From assembly GCA_963675135.1 (NCBI GenBank), contig OY776123.1:7628501-7692500 (forward strand): a stretch of 64,000 nt of DNA, written 5' to 3'. Of the stretch, positions 1 to 12,008 are shown one piece after another. This DNA is from Galeopsis tetrahit (Eukaryota; Streptophyta; Magnoliopsida; Lamiales; Lamiaceae). The position numbers and the translations under genes are program-made. Below the pieces are notes generated by a model that worked only from the letters and a program-made list of their open reading frames with translations, was not told the origin of the DNA and did not search any database. Each line of letters opens with the position of its first letter. Position 1 is the stretch's first letter.

Positions 1-1429
1 AATGCATCCGTACACCCAACACAAGAATAATCTCCAGATAAGAATCTAAAGGTAGTACCTGCTATCTCCAAACAGCTCTCTCCAGCTATCTTCTTCAATC
101 CTTTGTCTCTCATTTTGCTCCTCACATGCTCTGCTTTCTGCCATAATCCGACTCCAGCATATTTGTTTGCAAGCATCACGAGGTTTCCGCTCCTCTTTGG
201 TTCCAGTTCAATTAGCCTTCGTCTTGCCTCCTCGCACACCCCAGTGTAGTCATTAACATCATGAATGTTACATGAGCTTAGCAATGCTCTCCAGACAACG
301 CCATCAGCCTCTATGGGCATTTTCATTACAAAATCGTAAGCTTCTTTAAGACGACCAGCCCGGCCCAAGATATCAACCATAGCACCATAGTGCACCATCA
401 TGGGCTTGATCCGATACACTTGCTCCATCTCGTTGAAATAATGTTGCCCTTCGAGCACTTTCCTGCATGGCTACAGGCACAAAGAACTCCGAGAAAAGTA
501 ACGTAATTAGGTTTGATTGAATGATTTCTCATTTCCTTGAACAATTTGAGGGCATTTCTAGCAAAGCCATGCTGTGCAAATCCAAGAATCATAGAGCTCC
601 ATGTCCAGACATTTCGATTAACCATTCTATTAAAAACAAATTTAGCATAATTAACATCTCCACATTTCCCATACATGTCCACAAGTGCAGTACCTAACTG
701 ACAATTCACAACCATACCTTTCTCAATAACTTGAGAATGAATCCACTTTCCCAAGCTCAAGTTTCCAAGCTCTGCACAAGCAGAAAGCACGATCACCATA
801 GGAGTCTCGTCCGGCTCAAATTTACTGTTTCTCATCCTGACGAAAAGCTCCACCGATTCATAAAACCAAGAGCAATCCACATGAGCAGATATTATCGAGT
901 TCCACGAAACAGAAGTTCTATAAGACATTTCATCAAACACCTTGTGTGCATCCGTTAGCTTCTTACATGACCCATAAAAATGAATAAGGGAGTTCTGAAC
1001 ATACACATTGAAGTTGTAACCAAGCTTCATTACTTCCCCATGAATCTGTCGCCCCTCATATAGGCCTGCAAATGAAGCGCACGACTTGAAGAGGAAAGGG
1101 AAAGTATACTCATCCGATTTAACTCGCAAACGCCGCATATCAAGAGAAACCATAATCGCTTCTCTCTGCGAATCGGAATTGGAAGTGGCATAGGCCCTAA
1201 TCAGACTATTCCACGAACAGGATTTTAAGTTTCGAGAGAAATTAACAACACGGTGACCGTGTTTTATTAAACCAACCGAATGTTTAGTTCTGGTTGAATC
1301 GGAAGTGCAAAATTGGATGATTTTGTGAGTAATATCGGAATTGTGATGGAGGCCTGATATTATGATCTGGGCATGAATCTGTAAGAGTTGTTTTAATGAA
1401 GAGCAAGAATTTAAGAGAAAGAAATGCAT
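1..1429 (-). pseudogene. PPR protein, E class, frameshifted, 3' end off window
   Basis: Pentatricopeptide repeat protein of the PCMP-E type, expected to act in organelle RNA editing or processing. Reading begins at an ATG at 1429 (MHFFLLNSCSSLKQLLQ). Successive 35-residue PPR units follow, with typical cores such as WNSLIRAYA, VYVQNSLIHFYG, LGTALVDMYGKCG and VWTWSSMILGFAQHG. Order and wording closely resemble Arabidopsis At2g36730, recalled from memory. The first frame runs to about residue 323 (CACSHAGK), then leaves the family and stops at 398. From 458 downward the next frame carries the expected continuation without stops (YFNEMEQVYRIKPMMVHYG, MVDILGRAGRLKEAYDF, IELEPKRSGNLVMLANKYA, KKIAGESCLEI), i.e. 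last PPRs and E motif. One base appears missing in the TTT run at 459-461. The last few dozen codons lie beyond position 1. It may be a recent pseudogene or a sequence error. Confidence 0.85.
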
Positions 1430-1671
1430 CTTTACAGATAATTGAATTACAGTTGAAGGGTTTAAGCGGGTGAATTTCAGAGACCGTTGAAATTAGATAT
1501 CGCATTCGCGCCATTAAAGTCGTTGCAATGAGCTCAGTTCATTGCTGAATCGATTTTGTTGTAGTAATTACACACTGCAGAGTCTTGTGCAAAAACCTGT
1601 CATAAATAAGGGAGTAGTATATTTTTTTAAATGTGATTGAATTGAGCTCCTTAAATTTATTCATTGACAAA

Positions 1672-2383
1672 CAATGACGGAGCCAGAACTTAACCGATGG
1701 GGGGCCCAATTATGAATAATAAATTTCGCTTTTAATATTACTCCATATAAGTTTGAAACATATACGGTAATATATTACTAATGAATCAAATAGAGTTTTA
1801 ATATGTTTCAATAAGAGTTTCATTATTTCCGTTCATTACCTACAAATTAATGTTTATACAGTCTATAAGCGAGCTTCTTTTAATTTTTATGTTTTAAATT
1901 GTTATACACTTCACTCGTTTTATATTGATTGACACTATTAGTCTTAATTCTTGTTTTAAAAATTTGTCATTTTAGCTATTTTTAACATGTTTGTCCCTAA
2001 ATTACTCATATGCAAATTTCTATAATTTTTATTTTAATACTTTTTTCATCTATCTTTCTTGATAATTGAAGTAAGTCATTTCACACTCTCTTATATTTTT
2101 CTTCACTTTTCTCTCGATCTTTAATGATAATGAAAGGTAATTTATAAAAAAATGTTATTTAATTATACACAAAACAAGTACATTATAAGGAAAATAATAA
2201 TTGCACTACTAATATTTTACTAATTCACTTAAAAATTGTTATATGATTATTAAATATAATTAATTATAATTGTAATTATTTTTTATTTTATTTTTTAATA
2301 TTTTTAAAAAAATTATTTAAAAAAAATTATAAAATGGGTGGGGGGCCCAGTGGCCCCCTGGGCCCTCTCTCCCTCCGTCCTTG
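1672..2383. mobile_element. hAT-type MITE (712 bp)
   Basis: Ends are imperfect inverted repeats: CAATGACGGAGCCAG on the left and, read inward from the right, CAAGGACGGAGGGAG. An exact 8-bp target duplication TTGACAAA lies at 1664-1671 and 2384-2391. Eight-base duplications and CA...TG ends are typical of the hAT superfamily. The interior is AT-rich with GGGGCCC-rich ends and has no coding capacity. A related element lies at 24425-24980. Confidence 0.8.
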
Positions 2384-2559
2384 TTGACAAATCATTTTAA
2401 ATACTTTCATATTTTTATGTTTTGGATGCATTTTATGGTAAATATGGAAACAAAGAAATAGATGCTCGGGCGAGACCATCGAGAGCTATTGAGGAGAGCA
2501 TGCTGCTGCTGAATGAATGGATGTCGGTGCGTCAACCAAGACGGAGAATCAGCATGACT

Positions 2560-3075
2560 CGGTGATGTGTTGGTTGGCACAAGACGGATAGGGGAGGCTT
2601 CAAGGTTAATGTAGATGTTGCGTTCTTTGCAGACACTATTGAAACGGGAATTGACATGGTGCTGCGAGATGATAATGGTGAGTTTGTGGCTGCTCGGTCG
2701 ATAGTGCTCAATGGATGTGTTGAGGTCGTCGTGGGAGAAGCAATGGGGTTCTTGGAGGCCCTGTCTTGGATTCGTAATATGAGGTTAGACAACGTCATCA
2801 TTGAAGAGGATGCGAAAAGAGTGACGGATGAGATTATGTCGCCAACCATGGACGAGTCTACTTTTGGTGATTACTACATTTTATTGTGTCAAAGATTGTT
2901 GAATAGTTTAACTAATTGCTCTATTTCATTTATAAAGCGCTATTGTTAGATCTTTCCATTTTTTTGGGAGTCCTCATTGTTGGTATGATCCACCGGAGTT
3001 TGTGACAGACCTTCCTCCAAATTTTTGTTCGTGCAACGAATAAAGACATTGAATATCGAAAAAAAAAAAAAAAAT
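2560..3075 (+). pseudogene. RNase H-like (RVT_3) remnant of a LINE, with poly-A tail
   Basis: From about 2562 the frame reads WHKTDRGGFKVNVDVAFF and then GIDMVLRDDNGEFVAARS, the opening strands of the RNase H-like domain found at the C-terminus of plant L1-type LINE polyproteins. It continues to SISFIKRYC at 2946. After a frame break the family's usual end appears (WYDPPEFVTDLPPNFCSC, about 2985-3040). An A-run of about 17 bases follows at 3059-3075. A degraded C-terminal domain ending in poly-A suggests a 5'-truncated LINE insertion. I found no clear target duplication. A processed copy of a host RNase H-like gene is the alternative. Confidence 0.65.
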
Positions 3076-3287
3076 TTGATAAGTTGTTCATTTTTCTTAA
3101 TAGAACAAAATTAGGATCATATTGATAACTATTAAACTCTTTTTTTTTTTTTCTTCTTTTTTTAGTTCATAAAACAAGTGTGTGTATTTTATAAACTCAA
3201 TCTCATATATAGTGGTTTGAAAACACAATAATAATTCCCTCTAATTCCAAGTTGCAATTTCGCCGTCGATGCAGTAGGCAATAGTGG

Positions 3288-3404
3288 CACGTGAAAAAAA
3301 AGTGTAGTTGTGGTGGTGAGAAATCAACCGACCAAAATGAATTAAGAAAAGATAATATAATAGCCAATTCTCGTGTTCCAACCCAACATATTTCCCACGT
3401 GTCA
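3288..3404 (+). promoter_or_regulatory. Two G-boxes upstream of starch synthase II
   Basis: CACGTG occurs at 3288-3293 and again at 3396-3401, the second as CCACGTGTCA, the form of a G-box/ABRE. They lie about 350 and 240 bases upstream of a TATA-like TTTATAAAGG at 3637-3646, which itself is about 175 bases before the ATG at 3820. G-boxes bind bZIP and bHLH factors and are common in sugar-, light- and ABA-responsive promoters. Regulation of this gene through them is inferred. Confidence 0.4.
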
Positions 3405-3819
3405 GTGTAATGACAGACCTAAATATCAAAATTTGAAGCAGAGGCTGCAATTCCTTGTTTCCAATCTAATTACCTCAACCTCAACCTCCTCAAACTGATT
3501 TTGCTACCTTTATGATTTTATCATCACAGGGTCTGGGTCCCACTTCTATCCAGCTACTGGAACAGAGACATTCGCACTCCACTTCTTGGACTTTTGTTCA
3601 TGGTTTTCCCCTATTTTCAATTACATACCACGCACGTTTATAAAGGCACCATCTTTGGTCAGTAGTGTTTCTCCATTGCAAGAATCTCTAACTGGGTTTG
3701 TTTATTTCCTCATTTTCTCAATTGGGTGTGCTCCAATTTCCGGTGGGTCGCTCTACTTGCTCAAGTTTAGGAAGAATCATATTTCCATTTTTCGTTGAGG
3801 CAATTTGTCGAACAGTTGA

Positions 3820-6800
3820 ATGGCGTCAATGGGATCCTTCCCTGCTGGTGTCGATAGTTCTATACTTCTTCATAGCGCGAATCATCAACGGCCCATGATT
3901 CCTACACCAGCTTATAGGTCAAGAAAGTATGTGGTAGTTGGGGGAATTGCAGATTGTAATTCAGTTGGGGTTTCAAGTACAGTAGATCTTTTTAGCAGTG
4001 GATGCGGCGGTGGACGGCGGAGGTGGAAGACTCACCGTATGAAAGCCACGGCGGAGGAACGAGATGAGACGGGTGATGATGACTCAGATGACGCTTTACA
4101 AGCTACAATTGAAAAGAGCAAGAAGGTTCTTAAATCGCAAAGAGAGCTTTTACAACAGGTTTTTGTGTCCCCCCACCCTTTTCATTTTTCTAATTCATTT
4201 TTAATCATTAAAGTAGTAATGCTTTCTCATAAAATTAGAATGTGTCTTTTTTATTGTGGATTTAAGTATATTTTCATGCTAGTTATTCGATTAAATAATC
4301 AAAAAAAAAAACATAATTAACGAATTTCAACAACATTGACGTTGGTGCTTTCAAATAGGAAATGATCCACTTTTCTGTTACAAGTACTAAGATCCAATTT
4401 TCATTTGAAGAACTAATCAGAGCGGAAAATTGATTTCTTGAGGTTCTTGTTTAGTGAGGCAATGTTAATTCTTCTAGTTCCTATTACATGTTACTCGGTT
4501 TTCTTGATTATGCTTATATCACACAATTTTCTGTTAGTCTCTGTGCATGATTGATTCAATATCATTGATGTACAAGTATGAAAGGTATTCGATTTGATGT
4601 GTTCTTTACTACCTGTGCTGTATTTCTCCCTCCCTTTTTTGTTCTTATCGATTCAAAAGCCATGCGAGTGATATTTTCTATATGCCATTTTGCAGATAGC
4701 TGAAAGAAGAAAATTAGTCTCATCAATTAAAAATAGCATAATTGATACTGAAGGCAACGGACAGCCTTTTGTGGAGAATAAGGTCAGTTTGGATGCTGCT
4801 GCAAAAACTCAAGGTAATTATACAAATCAGGACCATGAACTCGATTAAATATCCCGTGAATGAGTATTGAACTTCATGTCTATTCAATATGTTTTTGCAG
4901 ATGCAACAGAACTTGGAACACCATTTGCTGCCAGTACACGACAACTATCGAAAGCTAATACTTCTGGGGACGTTCATTCCAAGGAAGTATCATCTGTGCC
5001 TTGGAAATCCTCTGTGGGACCCAGTTCCGGGAATTCTACAAATAATAATGTTTCCAAGAAGTTGGAAAACACTACTGTAAAGACAGCAATTCTACCTGAT
5101 AAACCATTTAGAAGGGAAGATGAGCGGCATCAAGATTCAAACTATGCAAATGTTGAAGCTCAAAATCCCACAAATGAAGACGTGAAAGCCCCTCCTCTGG
5201 CGGGGCCCAACGTAATGAACATAATACTAGTGGCTTCTGAATGTGCTCCTTGGTCTAAAACAGGTATTCTTGTACTGTGTTGATTTGAGAACAATATCTA
5301 GGGAAGCTTCTTATGTTCCTGAGATATAAGACGCCACGTTATTTGGAACTCTTTTAAAAAAATAGTACGGTTTGCAATGATTTCAATAATGAAACCCTTC
5401 AATCATTTCTTCTTCCTAGAGACTAACTAAGAATATTGTTCCTTAGGTGGGCTTGGAGATGTTGCTGGGGCTTTACCTAAGGCTTTGGCTAGGCGCGGGC
5501 ATAGAGTCATGGTACCTTTTTGTATAAACTCATGAATTAAGTGTAATAAAGCAAAAAAAATGAAAATAGAAGTTAACATATAACGAACAATCTTATGATA
5601 GGTTGTTGCACCTCGCTATGGTAATTATGCTGAAGCTGTTGATTCAGGCGTTAGGAAGTATTATAAAGTAGATGGTCAGGTAAGCAATGACTCTTTTATA
5701 CAAAATTGAGTCCTTTTACTTTTATTTATAAGCTCTTGTACTTTCATTTGCATTACATTTAGGTCCCTGAACTTTTGTATAAGAGTTTTAAGTTTCGTTA
5801 CTTTTATTTTGCATTAAAATTGGATCTTTATGTCAAATACATTGACCAATCAGTAGAGGGATCCAATTTCAAGGCAAAAAAATTACAAGGACTTTACAGA
5901 TAAAAGTACAAGGACCTAATAACTCATAAAAAAGATGACCAGGACTAAATGTTTATAATTAAAAATATTGGGACTTGCTTTTTTTTTTTTTAAATGAAGT
6001 ACAGGAACTCAATTTATGTTTTCTTTAAATTTTTTGATGTAGTTATGTAATATCATATGATATTTTTCAGGATATGGAGGTCAATTACTTCCAGACCTAC
6101 ATTGATGGGGTGGATTTTGTTTTTATTGAGAGCCCTATTTTTCGGCATAGAGAGAATAATATATACGGAGGCAACCGCGTGGTGAGTATGTTTATAATTT
6201 TAACTTTATTTTTTCGCATTTAAATTGTTTTTTACTGGAGGAATGTGTCCTGTACTCCTGTTTCTTGATAACCTTACTATAAACATGCATTTTCTCCTTG
6301 GGACAAAGTTAAACTTATGCATACACTATATCTACAATATATGCATTTTTTTACTGAATTGTATGCTTCTATTAACAGTCAGATTCTCATAGAATTTTAT
6401 GTAATAAAATTTTTCTATGGTGCTTATTCTCACAGGACATTCTAAAGCGCATGATCTTGTTCTGCAAAGCTGCTGTGGAGGTATATTACATTAAGATTAA
6501 GATTTAAGGATAATCATGCTCTACGAGTTTTACCATGGCTTCTTGGGTGAAATTAGAAAAGAGTTACTAGTCCAATATAGTATCTCTAATATACTACGGA
6601 TTTTTTTTCCTTTTTTTTTTTTTCGCGATATGATTTGGAAAAGATTGTGGCCGTAGGTTCCTTGGCATGTCCCATGTGGCGGAGTCTGCTATGGCGACGG
6701 AAACTTAGCTTTCATTGCAAATGATTGGCACACTGCCTTATTGCCCGTCTACCTTAAGGCATACTACCGAGACAATGGGTTAATGAAATACGCAAGATCT

Positions 6801-7903
6801 GTCCTTGTGATCCATAACATAGCCCATCAGGTTGGTTCGTTTTGCATCGATAGCCCTTGTATGGCATTTGAGATTGTAACTTTTATGTGTAGCATGAAAT
6901 GCATGTTTTGTTTAGTCTTTCATATTGCTATATTTTACGCCACCAGGGTCGCGGTCCTGTGGATGACTTTAAATACGTGGATCTTCCGCCTCACTACGTG
7001 GACCTTTTTAAGTTGTACGATCCCCTTGGCGGGGACCACTTCAACATCTTTGCAGCCGGTCTAAAAACAGCTGACCGTATAGTCACAGTTAGTCACGGAT
7101 ACGCTTGGGAGCTGAAAACTTCCGAAGGCGGGTGGGGCCTACACGGCATCATCAGTGAGAGCTCGTGGAAACTTCGAGGTATTGTGAACGGAATTGACAC
7201 AAAAGATTGGAGCCCCGAGATAGATGTCCATCTCAAATCCGATGAATACGTTAACTACTCCCTCGAAACTCTAAAAACAGGGAAGCCCAAGTGCAAGGCC
7301 GCCCTCCAGAAAGAGCTCGGGTTGCCTGTCCGAGATGACGTTCCATTAGTCGGGTTCATCGGGAGACTTGACAACCAGAAAGGCGTCGATCTGATAGCCG
7401 AAGCCATTCCGTGGATGATAGAACAGGACGTGCAGCTCGTGATGTTGGGGACGGGGAGGGACGACCTAGAAGAGCTGCTGAGGAGATTTGAGGGGCAGTA
7501 TAGGGACAAAGTTAGAGGGTGGGTAGGTTTTTCGGTTAAGACAGCTCATCGGATAACTGCTGGGGCTGACGTGCTTTTGATGCCGTCGAGGTTCGAGCCG
7601 TGTGGGCTGAATCAGCTGTATGCAATGCGGTACGGGACAGTTCCGGTTGTTCATGCTGTTGGTGGGCTGAGGGATACTGTGATGCCTTTTAACCCATATG
7701 AAGAAACTGGAGTTGGATGGACGTTTGGGAAAGCAGAGACGAGCGCGCTGATACATGCGCTGGGGAACTGTTTATGGACTTATCGAGAGTTCAAGGAGAG
7801 CTGGGAGGGGATACAGAGACGAGGCATGTCGCAGAATCTGAGCTGGGACAACGCAGCGCAGAAATACGAGCAAGTTCTTGTTGCTGCAAAGTATCAGTGG
7901 TGA
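3820..7903 (+). CDS. SS2: Starch synthase II, chloroplastic/amyloplastic
   Basis: ADP-glucose:1,4-alpha-glucan glucosyltransferase of plastids (GT5 N-terminal and GT1-type C-terminal halves) that elongates amylopectin chains. Coding exons with GT-AG borders: 3820-4158, 4696-4813, 4901-5263, 5447-5511, 5602-5679, 6071-6181, 6436-6480, 6657-6830, 6947-7903, giving 749 codons plus stop, near the usual SSII length. The first about 235 residues are a variable, Ser-rich plastid-targeting and N-terminal region. The catalytic part begins MNIILVASECAPWSKTGGLG, with the ADP-glucose-binding KTGGLGD across the exon 3/4 junction. SSII-specific wording follows: GHRVMVVAPRYGNYAEA, VPWHVPCGGVCYGDGN, IHNIAHQGRGPVDDF, and the C-terminal FIGRLDNQKGVDL, SRFEPCGLNQLYAM, and VLVAAKYQW end. 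No disruption seen. GBSS is excluded by these family-specific stretches. AATAAA-type signals follow near 8015. Confidence 0.95.
5702..6016. mobile_element. MITE-like inverted repeat in SSII intron 5
   Basis: The intron between 5679 and 6071 holds a sequence whose two ends are imperfect inverted copies: AAATTGAGTCCTTTTACTTT on the left and, read inward from the right, AAATTGAGTTCCTGTACTTC. The interior repeats the theme of 'tacaaggacctaa'-like blocks in both orientations. This is a known type of plant AT-rich MITE ('agtccttgtacttt' ends). No target duplication could be fixed. Splicing signals lie outside it. Confidence 0.5.
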
Positions 7904-7979
7904 AATGTGGTTTCCCAATTGAGGGTGGATCAACTTTAGATAAACTATAGATAGCTTTATCATCTCTTCTTACTGGATA

Positions 7980-8800
7980 ATATTAACGTAGCTGCATTAG
8001 TAACAGTGGCTTGCCAAATAAATAAAGTTATCAACAAGGTGAATGAATGAGTTGTTTTGGAGGGGGATACTTCGAACCAAATATTCACACCCTTGACATA
8101 AAATGAGTTATTTAATATTTTGCTTGTATATTTTCTTCTAAAGCTTCAGTTTTCACTTGGTTTCAGCTTTCAATCAAAAACTAATGTTGGTGGCGTATAC
8201 ATATAAATTTATAAGTATTGTTTCATAATTATTAGTTAGCTGTTATGTTTTTAAGAAAATTATTACAACATAAAGTAATTTTTTTAGGGAAAAAAAAAAC
8301 CAAGCCTACAATATAAAAATATACAGTATCAAGGTTTTAGTAGTAACTGACCGATCCAATCTGATTTTTAGTTGACTAAAAATTTGGTTCATTCAATTGG
8401 ATTTGACCTGATTCACCCCAAGCCTAAGTAACTCCTAATAAATAGTAACAATGCATGCATGATTGAGACTAGTTTTTTTTATATAAAATTTAAGTTATAA
8501 GAAGGAAGAGAGATCTATTTAAGTAAAAACCCATCTAGTAGTTTTCACAAAAAATAATACAGTAAAACACAATATTTACAGATGAATTCCATATCCAGAA
8601 CTGAATTTGAAATGAGAATTCCAAACAAGCAGTACAACATATAGTACAAAAGAATATAACATGATAACTTCAGATTAACTTTATTGGTACATCAATCTCA
8701 ACCAGATCAAAGGCAAATCAGAACACAGCTGCAATGAAGGCTCAAAACACGGGTGTGTGTGTGGCACATACACTAATTAGCCAAACACAGCCCGATTAAT
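7980..8800. other. Convergent intergenic region, 3' flanks of SSII and AAR3-like genes
   Basis: No coding sequence seen. The two flanking genes converge here. AATAAATAAAG near 8018 could serve as the SSII poly-A signal. 8340-8440 has degenerate 'tttggttcattcaattgg' sequence of the kind common in plant repeats. 8600-8805 is likely the 3' untranslated region of the minus-strand gene. Confidence 0.4.
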
Positions 8801-8805
8801 GTGAT

Positions 8806-11800
8806 CTATGTATACGAGACTCTTCTATCCTGATCGAACTTCAAACACGATTGACCAGACAGGAGTCCTGCAAACCCCTTCGACAGACACCCCTCGACCG
8901 AACAGGGACTAGTCTGTTTTACTATTCCAACGCAATCATCTTCACCGCTATTCACCTCATCCTCTCCCCATTTCCCAAATAGATAAAGCCTTCTCTTAGA
9001 ATTCGCATAGCTACTAGAGCTTGCATACACATCCATTTGCATATGGCTGGCCAACTTCCTCTTTGAACCGGGGATATTAGTCAAACCTGAGGCACGAAGC
9101 AGTTTCAGAAGGGAAAAATAAATATGACAGGAATAAATATTATAGGCAAATAATTATATGCAACAGTTGCACCGTACAACTCAAGTGCATTTTTAAATGG
9201 TAGTTGTACAGTATTAGTTGTTTTAACTGAACAATATTAGTTGTGCACCAGTTGCATGGTGCAACTGGTGCACCCGAGTGTTACTCAATATTATATCTTC
9301 GGTTTCAGCATACCAGATGACGTGTTCTCGCCTTGTTGGGGCTCTGAATCCGAGTCGCCACAGTTGCAGAAAAAATTAGGATGAGATCCCCTAACCCTGC
9401 ACTCACACGGTACATAGAGATGTTTAAAATAACTCGTAATGGTAACAAAATCAAACTTATCATTCATTTTATTAGTCCCAAGTATCAGTCATGCATGTGA
9501 GTAGGGGTGTATTTGAGTTCATTTGAGTCAACTACTCGATTAACTGCCAAATTCAAGATCCACCAAAAAAAAAAAACAGAGTTTGATCTCGGGCTTGACT
9601 TGATTACTTACACAAGTATTCTAAGACTTTTGTAATTTAATTGAATTATTATTAGCCATTTTTGTGAGGAATAAGAATGCTTAATTATTTTCAAGCAGAA
9701 GAGATTATCTAGAATGCAAATTTTTAACCATTTAAAAATGGCAAAATTAAATGCATCCACAAATTCACAAAAAAATGGAATCCACCCACTTTGCCTCATA
9801 AAATTCTCTCCAACCTAACTTATGTGTCTTGAGATTTTAACAACAAAATTTAGTCTGTTAAAGTAACTACGACAATTTAGTCTTTTTTGGGTTAAAGTGG
9901 GTACATTCCAGCTGATATAAAATGACCACATTTGCACAAATCATATATATGTGTATCTTCACATGTACTTATATACTGCTGAGATAATATACCTGTACAT
10001 GTACTCAACAAATTCATCAATTAGGACAGGCCACGCTCCTGCTGAAAATGATCGTCAGTCAGATGATGAAGAAACAATACATGCAATAACATAAATCCAC
10101 ATAATGGGTCTTTTGAACATCATTTGACAGATATTGTTCTTGGGAGATGAACAATTAATGAAAACAACAATGAATGTGGATAACATTTTTCAATCGAGAT
10201 ATTCAGAGAAACAAATCATAGCACCATATCCCACCTTAGCAAAACATCAGAAGCCACTAAGGAGCACAATAAATCACAAAGATCAGATCCTACTCCACTA
10301 ATCATATATGCATTAGAAGGCACAGAAGAAGTAATACCTTTAGGATCGTACCCTTCGAGGTTTTCATGGACACATCGACTGAAGGCTAAAACTTGTCGCC
10401 ACGTGTCCTCAGATATGTTATATCTTTGATTTTTCTGAAGAATAAGGTAGTTTCCCTACTCAGTGTATACATAGATGATATATATTATGAATGAACAATA
10501 GCAAGAATGCTTAGTTAATGAATTGCAATCATGCTAGAAATTTACCTCAACAAAGTTGCACCACTGATTAAGAAGACGAAACCTTCCAGACAAGACTAAT
10601 CTCCAGGCCATGACAGCCCTGCCTACAGCTGGAAAACATTCATATTTATAATGTCAGTTATTATTCAGTGAAAATGGGAATACAGCAATAAAAGATTCAG
10701 AAGAGGAAATCAACTTACTGATGTTCTTTTGACCCTTTTCCCGGCAAATGAAGAAAACAAAATCATAAAAGCGCGAGAACTCTGAAAACCCTGCCTACAA
10801 CATAACAAGTCTTGAGATGGACAGATGCAGAAATCATTCACCCCAGGGGCAGAGTAACTGAAGTGGCAGCTTACCATCAAGTCTAGTCTTGACATCAACT
10901 TCTGTACTTCGTCAAGAATTGAAACACTGAAGCAAAATATGACACTTATCAGTTTTTATCATTGCCATTCTGCCTAATGTGATTCCCTAGAACATCAAAT
11001 ATTTGTAGAATTAAATTGCCGAAAAATCTTAAAAGCAGGGAACGAAAAAGAACGGAGAGGACATATGGATAGAAGTACTAACCACTAACATCAAATCATG
11101 TTTGCCTTAAATTGCCAGCAAATCTTAAAACTCACTCCTACATACATCTTAACTTTCAATCATAGAAGCGAACAATCCAAGTTTCTCTGTATTTTCTTAA
11201 GCTACAACTTCATATATAGACTCTTACAGAGTACTTAATTATTAGAGAACCCCAAGTCCACGTATTCACAGTGGAAGTGAAACGCAAAATTCTATTTAAG
11301 TTAAATAAATTAAACACATTAAACGGCAAATAAATATCCAAGTGAATACGACATTGCATGTTCTTCATTGATTTTATGTTTTCTAATTATATTCTAGCAA
11401 AATAGCTACCTTTGACTGGCCCTTGACTCCACCATTTTCCATAACTGTGCTAATGCTTCTCTTGAGATTCTTGCCTTCTGCAACTCATCTGGGATACAGC
11501 CGTTGCACTGCTCATCAATCGCCCTCGACGTAATATCTGCAATAATTTCAGAACTTCCTCAAACTTAGAAACATATTTGAGAAACAGTACGCAGAAAACT
11601 ACAGAATAAGTGCATAAAATAGGTTTATTGGCCCCAAAACAGAATCTAAGCTAACATTTCAATCAGAATTCACAACTTTTCCAAATCAATCTTTTGCACA
11701 AGCGAAACCATTAAAATCAAATCTCAACACTATGCATACATTGTGGAAGTAATTCTCCATTCAAACCACTGAGTTATTTTCCCCTAGAAGCAAACACTAA

Positions 11801-12008
11801 TTCCAACAATATCGTTCTGCATAAAACTAATTCAAAATCAAACTTCGAAGTTCCTGACAATAATTCCAGGGGAATCTGCACAATCCAATTAAAAAACCAC
11901 TAATCGAACAAAAACTCACATATAAATATAAATTAACAAGAAAAGAGGGATAATAATCGTACCACAATATCGGGCGTAGATTTCGAAAATATCCAAAGGA
12001 AATTCCAT
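8806..12008 (-). CDS. AAR3: AAR3-like DCN1/DCUN1 domain protein
   Basis: Defective-in-cullin-neddylation family protein. DCN1 proteins promote transfer of the ubiquitin-like NEDD8/RUB to cullins, and plant AAR3 (At3g28970) affects the response to synthetic auxin. I rebuilt nine exons with GT-AG borders on the minus strand: 12008-11963, 11536-11410, 10926-10875, 10794-10719, 10628-10546, 10434-10338, 10038-9993, 9396-9314, 9086-8806. Phases join exactly and give 296 codons before TAG, about the length of the Arabidopsis protein. The start is MEFPLDIFEIYARYCD. The DCUN1/PONY domain spans about residues 10-176, with YDFVFFICREKGQKN, AVMAWRLVLSGRFRLL, NISEDTWRQVLAFSRCVHE and the diagnostic AWPVLIDEFVEYMY. 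The C-terminus has a short Cys cluster (FFCNCGD), then basic KRKL and SKRRL stretches that could be nuclear signals (inferred). No breaks. Most single exons are too short to appear as long ORFs. Confidence 0.9.
9243..9273. repeat. Perfect 14-bp palindrome in an AAR3-like intron
   Basis: GTGCACCAGTTGCA at 9243-9256 is followed, after TGG, by its exact reverse complement at 9260-9273. It lies in the intron between exons ending at 9314 and starting at 9086. Related 'cagttgcaccgtacaac' words upstream (9160-9215) suggest it is the end of a small repeat element. Confidence 0.7.

Noticed and set aside
3586..3898. Upstream plus-strand frames as an N-terminal extension of starch synthase II
   Set aside because: They are in other frames or precede the TATA-supported leader; MASMGSF at 3820 gives a normal transit peptide.
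7255..7963. Antisense frames over the last SSII exon
   Set aside because: Shadow frames of a strongly conserved coding exon.
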